Part shown: piece after piece, positions 26,151 to 33,378 of the stretch | How positions within the stretch are numbered: the stretch's first letter is position 1 | Layout: each line of letters begins with the position of its first letter | Assembly (NCBI GenBank): GCA_016710585.1 | Contig: JADJVN010000023.1 | Location: forward strand, 1-64,000 | Direction: 5' to 3' | DNA from: Saprospiraceae bacterium | Lineage (GTDB): Bacteria; Bacteroidota; Bacteroidia; Chitinophagales; Saprospiraceae | DNA: 64,000 nucleotides | The notes under the pieces: generated by a model | The model's input: the letters and a program-made list of their open reading frames with translations, nothing else | What the model was told of the DNA's origin: nothing | Database searches by the model: none | Made by a program: the position numbers and the translations under genes

Positions 26151-26264
26151 ATGAAGGCAGGCCAAACCCCAGTGGTATTTTACAGAGATCTAAGATTCTG
26201 GTTAGTATTAATTTTTACGGTAGTATTATCTGTATTTTTATTAGCTACTTATCCAGTTTCGTGA
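26151..26264 (+). CDS. 37-aa single-helix membrane microprotein
   Basis: An ATG-started frame, MKAGQTPVVFYRDLRFWLV, continues into a hydrophobic helix (residues 16-33) and stops at 26264, one base before the end of the convergent nadC. A basic N-terminus and one membrane span with a short tail are typical of real small membrane proteins. I cannot name a family, and the evidence is only the frame and its composition. Confidence 0.4.
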   Translation: MKAGQTPVVFYRDLRFWLVLIFTVVLSVFLLATYPVS

Positions 26265-27101
26265 TTATTGTATCTTCAAGCTTAAATCGAGGCTTCCGGC
26301 GCTGTGGGTAAGTGCTCCCACAGAAATGTAGTTTACACCTGTTTGTGCTATTTTGCGCACAGTCTCTAAACTGACACCACCTGAAGCTTCGATTTCAAAG
26401 CGATCTCCTATCATCTCGACAGCTTCTCTCATCAAGATGATATCAAAATTGTCCAACATAACTCGATCAACACTTCCTACTCTCAATACTTCTGCTACTT
26501 CCACCAAATTTTTGACTTCCACCGTAACTTTCAATTCCTGAAGATTGTGTTTTTCTTTATACTTAACTACCGCTTTGATTGCTTTAGTGATTGATCCACA
26601 TGCTTTGATATGATTATCTTTAATCATAAACCAATCATATAGACCAATGCGGTAATTCTCACATCCCCCTATTCTTACTGCCCATTTTTCGACATGACGG
26701 TTTAGTGCAGTTGTCTTTCTTGTATCGATGATTTTAACCTGAAATCCTTCTACTTCAGTCGCAAATCTTGAACTTAAAGTAGCTATACCACTCATCCTTT
26801 GCATGACATTCAAGACTAACCGCTCAGTCTTCAATAAATCCCGAGTGCTACCTTCTACTTCAAAAGCGATATCCCCATATTTTACATAAGTGCCGTCTTT
26901 AATATGACATGTAAATATCATCTCAGGATCGACTTGCTTAAACACCATTTCTGCAAATTCAACACCTGCTAGAATGCCATCTTCTTTTACTAGTAACTTG
27001 GCACTAGATCTACTCGCCTTTGGAATACATGCAAGAGAGGTGATATCACCAGTTTGGATATCTTCTTTAAGTGAAAGTGTGATATATGTTTTTAAGTCCA
27101 A
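26265..27101 (-). CDS. nadC: nicotinate-nucleotide pyrophosphorylase (carboxylating)
   Basis: Converts quinolinate and PRPP to nicotinate mononucleotide in NAD synthesis. VMQRMSGIATLS, IIDTRKTTALNRHVEKWAV, GLYDWFMIKDNHI, EVKNLVEV, VMLDNF and IEASGGV are the ordered active-site segments, and 278 residues is normal. One detail differs: the usual GGGxNHR loop reads GGCENYR, with Tyr in place of the substrate-binding His. It is followed by, and probably co-transcribed downstream of, the barrel-protein gene, 10 bp away. Confidence 0.94.
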   Translation of the reverse strand: MDLKTYITLSLKEDIQTGDITSLACIPKASRSSAKLLVKEDGILAGVEFAEMVFKQVDPEMIFTCHIKDGTYVKYGDIAFEVEGSTRDLLKTERLVLNVMQRMSGIATLSSRFATEVEGFQVKIIDTRKTTALNRHVEKWAVRIGGCENYRIGLYDWFMIKDNHIKACGSITKAIKAVVKYKEKHNLQELKVTVEVKNLVEVAEVLRVGSVDRVMLDNFDIILMREAVEMIGDRFEIEASGGVSLETVRKIAQTGVNYISVGALTHSAGSLDLSLKIQ

Positions 27102-27111
27102 TATCTATAAT

Positions 27112-27834
27112 TTAAAAAGCTACTCCAATACGTAAATCGAGTGAATTAATCGTCCCCTTTGAATTTTCTTTCGATCCATCAAAATACCTTCCATCATCAT
27201 CTGTGACGTCAATTATACTTTGGCTGAAACGCAAACCTGCAATAATAGAAACGTCATCAGATATTTTATATTCTGCACCAGCTCCAATACCCCAACCAAG
27301 GCTTAAGAATGTAGCTTGCTTGCTGATATTCTCTTTTTCAGTATTGATTCCCGCTCCTTTGATAGAACCTTTTGCCTTTGTCTTGAAACCAATCACAAAT
27401 TCAGGCAAATGAGCATAAAACTTAAATTTTCCAAATTCATTCGTCCTTAATTTAAATCCTACAGGAAAATCAACATAGTTAATACCATATCCAAGAATAA
27501 CGCCATTGGGCATCGAATCTCCTTTATTGATACTTAATTCCGATAGAGATTCTGACCATAAATTACCCCCTTGTAGATATTCCAACTTTCCACCTTGATT
27601 TAAAGACAAACCTATTCCCCCAGTAAATGAATAGCGCTCACTAAGTAAATATTCTGCTTCCACATGAAGCTTATAACCCAATTTTGTCCCTGATGTCAAT
27701 ATTTTACTGTCATTTGAAGTCATCCAGCCAAATGTAGGTCCATTCATAATACTAACCTTTAGTTTGTCTACTTGAGCATTTATAATCAATGGTAAAACAA
27801 ACAAAAAACTGTACAATAATTTTTTCATATTCAA
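27112..27834 (-). CDS. outer-membrane beta-barrel protein (porin-like)
   Basis: Signal peptide MNMKKLLYSFLFVLPLIINA, then alternating strands with glycine turns (VSIMNGPTFGWMTSND, YSFTGGIGLSLNQGG, FLSLGWGIGAGAEYKI, VSIIAGLRFSQSII) ending in SLDLRIGVAF, whose terminal Phe is a barrel-insertion signal. The pattern fits the Bacteroidota OMP_b-brl families of 8-10 strands. No ligand or function is implied. It is immediately upstream of nadC, probably by chance. Confidence 0.85.
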   Translation of the reverse strand: MNMKKLLYSFLFVLPLIINAQVDKLKVSIMNGPTFGWMTSNDSKILTSGTKLGYKLHVEAEYLLSERYSFTGGIGLSLNQGGKLEYLQGGNLWSESLSELSINKGDSMPNGVILGYGINYVDFPVGFKLRTNEFGKFKFYAHLPEFVIGFKTKAKGSIKGAGINTEKENISKQATFLSLGWGIGAGAEYKISDDVSIIAGLRFSQSIIDVTDDDGRYFDGSKENSKGTINSLDLRIGVAF

Positions 27835-27950
27835 TCGTTTAGAAAATTTAATTAAAAATTTATTCGTTTATTAGACGAAGGTAAGTTTAAATTGTGACAC
27901 ATAGTGAGTATTTATATATAATTTTGAGCTTATATAAAATAGAATAAATA

Positions 27951-28991
27951 ATGTTTCAGTATTTAAATCTTGCAGTTTTGAAATTTTCATTCATTTGCTT
28001 TATCATTTTTCTATCTTCATGTAAGCAAAAAAGTGAAGTTGAAATTCCAAATGTAAGTCATATAAACAGTCAGCTAAATTTAGTGAGGTTTGATCTTGAA
28101 TTACAAAATAAATCAACTGACAATCTTATTAAAGCTTATCCTGCCTTTTCAAATTTATATTTCAGACAAATCATTTCTATTTGTGATTCTATACAAGATC
28201 CAGAACTTAATAAAAATGTTCAAGAGTTTTTGAAGGATACAATTATTAAGAATATCAATTTAAAAGTAGAAAATAAATTTGGAGATTTTGAAAAAATTGA
28301 AAAAGAATTACGCCAATCGCTTCAATATTTTAAATATTATTTTCCAAGCAAACCAGAGCCCAAATTCTATACTTTTATTAGTGAATTTGGTTATGGAAAT
28401 TTTATATTTCAGGATGAAAATAAAAGAGACGGTATCGGAATTGGATTAGATTTTTTCTTAGGTGATCTTGTAAATTATAGCAAATTGGATCCAAAAAATC
28501 CAGCATTTTCAAATTACCTAACGAGAACTTTTGATTCAAATTATCTCTGTAAAAAATCTTGGGAATGTTGGATTGATGATTTATTGACAGAACCTGCACA
28601 ACAGCAATTTTTAGATTATTTGATTCATAGAGGAAAAAAACAATATTTGCTCCGCGCTCTATTGCCAGAAGAACAAGATTCTATTTTATTTGAATTTCGC
28701 AGTGAACAAATGGATTGGTGCAAAAAGAATGAAATGGAAATTTGGTCCTTCTTCATGGATTCAAATTTATTATATTCAACAGAAGCTTCAAAGTTTTCAA
28801 AATACATTAATCCTAGTCCGAATTCACCTGGTATGCCAGAAGTTGCACCTGGAAGAACTGCATGTTTTATCGGATATAAAATAGTCAAAAATTATATGGA
28901 GAAAACAAAATCTTCTATGGTTGATTTACTATCGGAAAACAATAGCCAAGTGATTCTTGAAAAATCAAGATATAAACCAAAGAATTTATAG
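27951..28991 (+). CDS. gldB: gliding motility lipoprotein GldB
   Basis: The lipoprotein signal ends at CKQ (FLSSC). VSHINSQLNLVRFDLEL near residue 40, YPAFSNLYFRQII, the conserved FISEFGYGNFIF near 145, IGIGLDFFLG and PGRTACFIGYKIVKNYM near the C-terminus follow the GldB family from end to end. GldB is an outer-membrane-associated lipoprotein needed for gliding and linked to T9SS function in Flavobacterium. gldC is not next to it here. Presence of gldB does not by itself prove gliding. Confidence 0.86.
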   Translation: MFQYLNLAVLKFSFICFIIFLSSCKQKSEVEIPNVSHINSQLNLVRFDLELQNKSTDNLIKAYPAFSNLYFRQIISICDSIQDPELNKNVQEFLKDTIIKNINLKVENKFGDFEKIEKELRQSLQYFKYYFPSKPEPKFYTFISEFGYGNFIFQDENKRDGIGIGLDFFLGDLVNYSKLDPKNPAFSNYLTRTFDSNYLCKKSWECWIDDLLTEPAQQQFLDYLIHRGKKQYLLRALLPEEQDSILFEFRSEQMDWCKKNEMEIWSFFMDSNLLYSTEASKFSKYINPSPNSPGMPEVAPGRTACFIGYKIVKNYMEKTKSSMVDLLSENNSQVILEKSRYKPKNL

Positions 28992-29043
28992 AGTCCATTA
29001 AGGATGCCTTTAAATTAATTTTTTTTCCTATTGGGAATCAGGC

Positions 29044-29526
29044 TTAAATATTAAATCCTGAGATTTTAATTTCAACTCGTTGATTCCAATGCTTATCTTT
29101 CTTAGCATTGCTTTTTACCAATAATTTATTTTTGCCATCAGCTTTACAGATGATTTGAGCACTTGGTATTCCTTTTTTGATCAAATAGGCTTTTACTGAT
29201 TCGGCTCGCTTCTGTGATAAATTCTTACAATAATTATGTGATGGAATCCCATTAGTATGACCATGAAGTTCTATCTGGGTATCTGAATTTATTTTTAACC
29301 AATGATGCAAATAGTCTAAACTGGACCAATATTTTGAATCAATCGCAGTAGAATCACTTTTAAAGTAAATTGGATCGAATCGAACCATCTGAACAGCTGC
29401 ATTTTCTCCCGTCGAATAACTTGCAGTTTCGAATATGGTAGATTGATTGTCAGCAGATTGAGCAATAGAATAAAAGGGGAGTGCAACACAGATAAAGCTG
29501 AATTTTTTTATAATACTCTTAATCAT
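29044..29526 (-). CDS. OmpA-family peptidoglycan-associated protein, short
   Basis: A signal peptide ending SIAQ is followed directly by an OmpA C-terminal-like domain: FKSDSTAIDSKYWSSLDYL, IELHGHTNGIPSHNYCKNLS, RAESVKAYL, IICKADGKNKLL and WNQRVEIKI. The NL-SQKRAESV arginine and the HTN motif are the peptidoglycan-contact residues. It lies 32 bp after a larger OmpA protein with a very similar domain, so it is probably a duplicated, truncated partner. Confidence 0.88.
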   Translation of the reverse strand: MIKSIIKKFSFICVALPFYSIAQSADNQSTIFETASYSTGENAAVQMVRFDPIYFKSDSTAIDSKYWSSLDYLHHWLKINSDTQIELHGHTNGIPSHNYCKNLSQKRAESVKAYLIKKGIPSAQIICKADGKNKLLVKSNAKKDKHWNQRVEIKISGFNI

Positions 29527-29558
29527 ATTATAAAAATATCAAATATGATACCAATTTT

Positions 29559-30737
29559 TTAACCTTCTATGGATAGTATCTTTATTTCTACTCGTTGGTT
29601 AAGGGATCTGCCTTCTTTTGTAGAATTTGAAGCAATTGGATTGCGTTTTCCATAGCCTCGCGAAACAATTCTTGATGGGTCGATGCCTCTTTGCCACAAG
29701 TAATCGCGAACTGCCTTTGCCCTTTCAGATGAAAGATTATCACAATAGTTTGTTGATGGAATATTATTAGTATGTCCACCAATTTCTACTCTAACGTTTT
29801 TATTTTTATCAAGAAATTCAAACAATTCATCCAGTACAATAATGGATTCACTTTGGAATTTTGTACTATCTGCTTTGAAGAATAGCTTTTCTATTTTAAT
29901 GGTTTGACCAACTTTAATTTTCTTTATTTCGAGGTCCTTCAATATCTTTTCTGAACTTGCAGTTTCCTTTTCCTTTGATTTATTGGCGACACCACCATTG
30001 TTTTGCTTATTTACAACAGGGACTTCATGTTTTTTCTCTATTTTATCTTTAGCTGCTTTGTCCTTTTGATATTGCGCATACTCTTTTGTGTCTGGACAAG
30101 GAATAGCCATAATATGAGACATATTGTCTACTAATAAATTGCCATTGTATGGAAACAAAACAGGTGTTTTATAATACGCTTCTAGTTCAATAAATGTATG
30201 CGTATATTTTGGCTTTATTTCAAGATCAAATTTTTTCCAATCCAAATTTGAAATGGCTTCTGTCTCAAATAGTAATTCCTTTTGATTACAATATGCCTCA
30301 CCACCCCAAACTCTTAAGACCACAGGCGTGATATATTCTTCAAGTAAAACAGAATTAGATTTTGTACCACTTAGGTATCGCTCAGACTTTGCCAAATAAA
30401 TAGAAAACTGATAGCAAGTTCCTGCCATCAATGGGCTCATAAGCCGCTGACCTATTCGCTCATTTGTCTCATTTGATCTCACCACCATACCTACATAGGT
30501 ATTGCCATTTTGTGCTTTCTTTGTTACCTTGAATAGTGGCGTGTCATCATTGTCCAAAGCAGGTTGAATATCTGGAGGACTCTCTGTAACGTGACCACAA
30601 TTCCTCCACCCATCTGGCGCTTTACAGCAGGTTGGCTCCCCTTCAAATGAACCATTGATTATATTGATTATTGTCTGCTCTTTCTGGGCAGACAAAAGCA
30701 GCGGCAAGCAAAAAAGTAGAAAAATTTTTCGACCCAT
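29559..30737 (-). CDS. OmpA-family protein with an N-terminal jelly-roll domain
   Basis: The N-terminal signal peptide ends LLSAQ. Residues 25-205 (IINGSFEGEPTCCKAPDGW, GNTYVGMVVRSNETNERIG, YQFSIYLAKSERYL) read like a carbohydrate-binding jelly-roll domain. A Lys/Glu-rich linker at about 225-265 leads to an OmpA domain (ESIIVLDELFEFLDK, VEIGGHTNNIPSTNYCDNLS, RAKAVRDYLWQRGIDPSRI). It may fasten a surface sugar-binding module to the cell wall. It lies in tandem with the short OmpA gene downstream. Confidence 0.88.
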   Translation of the reverse strand: MGRKIFLLFCLPLLLSAQKEQTIINIINGSFEGEPTCCKAPDGWRNCGHVTESPPDIQPALDNDDTPLFKVTKKAQNGNTYVGMVVRSNETNERIGQRLMSPLMAGTCYQFSIYLAKSERYLSGTKSNSVLLEEYITPVVLRVWGGEAYCNQKELLFETEAISNLDWKKFDLEIKPKYTHTFIELEAYYKTPVLFPYNGNLLVDNMSHIMAIPCPDTKEYAQYQKDKAAKDKIEKKHEVPVVNKQNNGGVANKSKEKETASSEKILKDLEIKKIKVGQTIKIEKLFFKADSTKFQSESIIVLDELFEFLDKNKNVRVEIGGHTNNIPSTNYCDNLSSERAKAVRDYLWQRGIDPSRIVSRGYGKRNPIASNSTKEGRSLNQRVEIKILSIEG

Positions 30738-30981
30738 CTATTTGTAAAACTCACTTAAAACGAAGATGGTATGTTTTTGTTTGTTAATTTTATACTAATA
30801 ATAGTTTATCCTTTTGGTAAATCTATTCATGAGTTTTAATATATCTGTTTACTTTCTTCAATATAAATCATAATTATTTGATTATCAAATATTAATACTT
30901 AAGGAAAGTAAAAATTCAAACTTTGAAATCAATTAGACTCATTTGAATTTTTCTTGTATTTTAAGTCAAATTTTAATTGAT

Positions 30982-31818
30982 CTAGATCTTAATAAATTTT
31001 CTGTTGAATCTATTTTCCACAAAAATGAAATACATACCAGGCAAAAGGGACTCAATTTGAATATGCTGTGACTTTGATTTTAAGATCAGCTTCCCTGAAA
31101 TATCAATGATAGAAATGTTTTTTCCAGCCATATTTTCAATAAAATTCTCTGCTATAGTTATTTCTTCATAATTCACTTTATTTGAGCTAACATGAGTGGT
31201 GAAAAGGCAATCAGAAGATTCATTCGTACATCGTATAAAATCTTTTAAATAGGTATTTATACTGTTTAAGGATTGTGGAGATAAAATCATTGCAGTGTTT
31301 CCATTTGACATCAAATATCCGCTAGTTGAATCTGTTGGAACTTTAAAATTCCTACATATCATACGAGCCATTGACAATTGATTTATAGTAGGATTGACAT
31401 TTCTAATAGCTTGGATTCCAAATTGTGATTTTGTGCATGGTTCATAACCTAAAAAGGTTGCAGCTGTTGAACTAGTGGCATTTGTAGTTATATATAGAAA
31501 AATATCAGAACTATCTTTTGCTTGACTTGAAATATATCCTTGAAATCCAATTAATTGCTTTGACAATTCTAACTCTTCTGTCCAAGGCTCTCTAAGTTCA
31601 GCAACAGTCTTTAATTTAAAATGAAAGTCTACCAGCAAAGGATAAGAATTGAAAAATTTTTCAATAGCAATATAATTATCTTCAACTTGCTTTACAGAAT
31701 TAGGAATGGTAGCAAATTTTGAATCAAAAAATAAATGAACATTGAATTCAATACAATCCTGTGCAAAGGACAAATGACAAATAAAAAGAACTAGCGTAAA
31801 AAGTATAAAATTTCTCAT
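30982..31818 (-). CDS. T9SS protein resembling a reprolysin-type protease without its zinc site
   Basis: Signal peptide ending SFAQ, a 190-residue central domain and a T9SS type A tail (ITIAENFIENMAGKNISI ... GMYFIFVENRF). The central domain follows the order of reprolysin/adamalysin metalloproteases: the DIFLYITTN strand, GYEPC, then a helix where HExxHxxGxxH is expected, and then YLMSNGNTAMILSPQSLNSI and TYLKDFIRC. However, the helix reads ISQLSMARMICRNFKVPTD-like (LSMARMICRNFKVPTD) and has no zinc-binding His. If the relation holds, the protein is a catalytically dead protease-fold secreted protein. The comparison is by eye. Confidence 0.72.
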   Translation of the reverse strand: MRNFILFTLVLFICHLSFAQDCIEFNVHLFFDSKFATIPNSVKQVEDNYIAIEKFFNSYPLLVDFHFKLKTVAELREPWTEELELSKQLIGFQGYISSQAKDSSDIFLYITTNATSSTAATFLGYEPCTKSQFGIQAIRNVNPTINQLSMARMICRNFKVPTDSTSGYLMSNGNTAMILSPQSLNSINTYLKDFIRCTNESSDCLFTTHVSSNKVNYEEITIAENFIENMAGKNISIIDISGKLILKSKSQHIQIESLLPGMYFIFVENRFNRKFIKI

Positions 31819-31836
31819 ATAAATAATTTAGTTACT

Positions 31837-31844
31837 CAAATTTA
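31837..31844 (-). promoter_or_regulatory. -7 box upstream of the protease-like T9SS gene
   Basis: Minus-strand TAAATTTG matches TAnnTTTG, 18 bp before the ATG at 31818. No clear -33 element was seen at the ideal distance. Confidence 0.35.
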
Positions 31845-31901
31845 CAGCATTTGAGCAATACAATGGCTAATTTTAACTCAATATTATTTTTAAGGGTGTA
31901 A

Positions 31902-33185
31902 TTATTTTACACAATCTCGTTTTAATTTATATTTCCCCTTTTCTTTAATGCTTAATTCTTGATGTCTCCAAGACAAATCTGCATCTTCCATCATTTGGGG
32001 TTCTTTATAAATCAATACTTCAATTGGGGAGCTTTTAATTTCAATTTGCATCCCAGAGCAGCTGTGATCTTTAGAATATTCTATAAATGCAAAATTCAAT
32101 ACTTTATCATAAAATAGGATTTTTTTATCTCTATTGTTTAAAATTTTCTTTACTTGTTCAAAAGGTTTTGTTTCGTGAAAATCATTGGTTTGAATAAGAC
32201 CTTCTTTATTCATCCTCACATACAAAAACCCACCTTTTCTACCATAAGAATCTGCCACAAAGATTACGTCTTGATTTTCGTCAAACATTGCAGATTTAAT
32301 TTCCAAATCTTTGTTGGTCTGGTATGCCTTACTCCACAGCAATTCCCCTTTGGCAGTGGTTTTTATTACCAGTAAGTCCATCCGTTTTTCCGCATTACTT
32401 AAGGATCCAAAAAAATAAAGATCTCCGTTCGATGCCTCCAAGATTTTATTGCTTGTTATTTGTGGATATACATCTCTATCGATATGCATGACAAAACTAT
32501 TCTCAGAAATCCCTTTGGTATTACATCTGATTAATGGAAGATTATAATATTTTTTACGCTCTTCAATATATGCACCTTTTGCTACAAAGTGGATCAAAAA
32601 CTGATCCGCAGCACTATAGATGATATCAGATAAAACATCGATATGATCCAATCTTTTGGTCCAAATTTCTTTACCAACTTTATCAGTTAATGTAAAATAA
32701 TTGTAATAAGCCGTGGAAGAGGGTAATCTAGTAGCGATAATGGATTCCCCTTTTGCATTTGCACATAAAAATGGCTTGCCTAAAGGTTGTAATTGATCAC
32801 TCACTTTAGCCCATTTTAGTTTCATGGTCTTATCACATGAAAAAATAAGAGGCTTCTTAGTTTCAAATCCATATCCTGAAAATAAAATGCCTTCATTTGA
32901 GATTTCACACTGATCGATGCGAAATGGATTGGCACCATCAGATAGTATAAATTGATGGCCATCTTCATTCCCATATTTTAAGACTGAAATTAATCCAGAT
33001 TTGATAGGTTTCTCACTTTGTACAATAGCCTGACTCGATATCTCGCCAGTCATGAGCATTTCTCCATTTCCATTTATAAGTGCATCACAAGCCAATCCTT
33101 TGTTCTCCATTGAATAGGCTGAATGCTGAGCATCCACGCAAGAATGTAAAGAAATTAATAATAAACAATATAATACAGATTTCAA
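31902..33185 (-). CDS. secreted beta-propeller-like protein of unknown function
   Basis: The longest frame begins with TTG at 33206, inside a predicted promoter box. A second in-frame TTG at 33185 gives a tidy signal peptide (MKSVLYCLLLISLHSCVDAQ) and is preferred. The body has recurrent strand blocks such as KTMKLKWAKV, VGKEIWTKRLDHI, NGDLYFFGSL and AKGELLWSKAYQT, the W-x-K pattern of a repeat propeller that reads values from quinoprotein-like blades. No T9SS tail is present. It is divergent from the CotH-domain gene. Confidence 0.75.
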   Translation of the reverse strand: MKSVLYCLLLISLHSCVDAQHSAYSMENKGLACDALINGNGEMLMTGEISSQAIVQSEKPIKSGLISVLKYGNEDGHQFILSDGANPFRIDQCEISNEGILFSGYGFETKKPLIFSCDKTMKLKWAKVSDQLQPLGKPFLCANAKGESIIATRLPSSTAYYNYFTLTDKVGKEIWTKRLDHIDVLSDIIYSAADQFLIHFVAKGAYIEERKKYYNLPLIRCNTKGISENSFVMHIDRDVYPQITSNKILEASNGDLYFFGSLSNAEKRMDLLVIKTTAKGELLWSKAYQTNKDLEIKSAMFDENQDVIFVADSYGRKGGFLYVRMNKEGLIQTNDFHETKPFEQVKKILNNRDKKILFYDKVLNFAFIEYSKDHSCSGMQIEIKSSPIEVLIYKEPQMMEDADLSWRHQELSIKEKGKYKLKRDCVK

Positions 33186-33203
33186 GATCGAACTTTTAGA
33201 TTG

Positions 33204-33211
33204 CAAATATA
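33204..33211 (-). promoter_or_regulatory. -7 box of the propeller-like gene
   Basis: Minus-strand TATATTTG fits TAnnTTTG and lies 18 bp before the preferred TTG start at 33185; it overlaps the upstream TTG, which argues against that start. Confidence 0.4.
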
Positions 33212-33366
33212 GCTTATAATAACATCACACTGTCTCATAATTGATCTCTAAATCACTTAAAAGGATTTTGAGAAGAAATTGGATTAAATTAATTACAATG
33301 GAATATTTCTGTCAAGTGCATCAAATAATTTTTAATATAAATCTAGAAATCAATCCAAATCAACAC

Positions 33367-33374
33367 TATATTTG
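33367..33374 (+). promoter_or_regulatory. -7 box of the CotH-domain gene
   Basis: TATATTTG lies only 4 bp before the ATG at 33379. If used, the messenger starts at or next to the start codon. It also supports this ATG rather than the in-frame codon 138 bp upstream. Confidence 0.4.
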
Positions 33375-33378
33375 TACA

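Noticed and set aside
33241..33378. N-terminal extension of the CotH-domain gene
   Set aside because: The 46 extra codons contain no signal peptide and the -7 box lies inside them; the ATG at 33379 starts a clean signal peptide.
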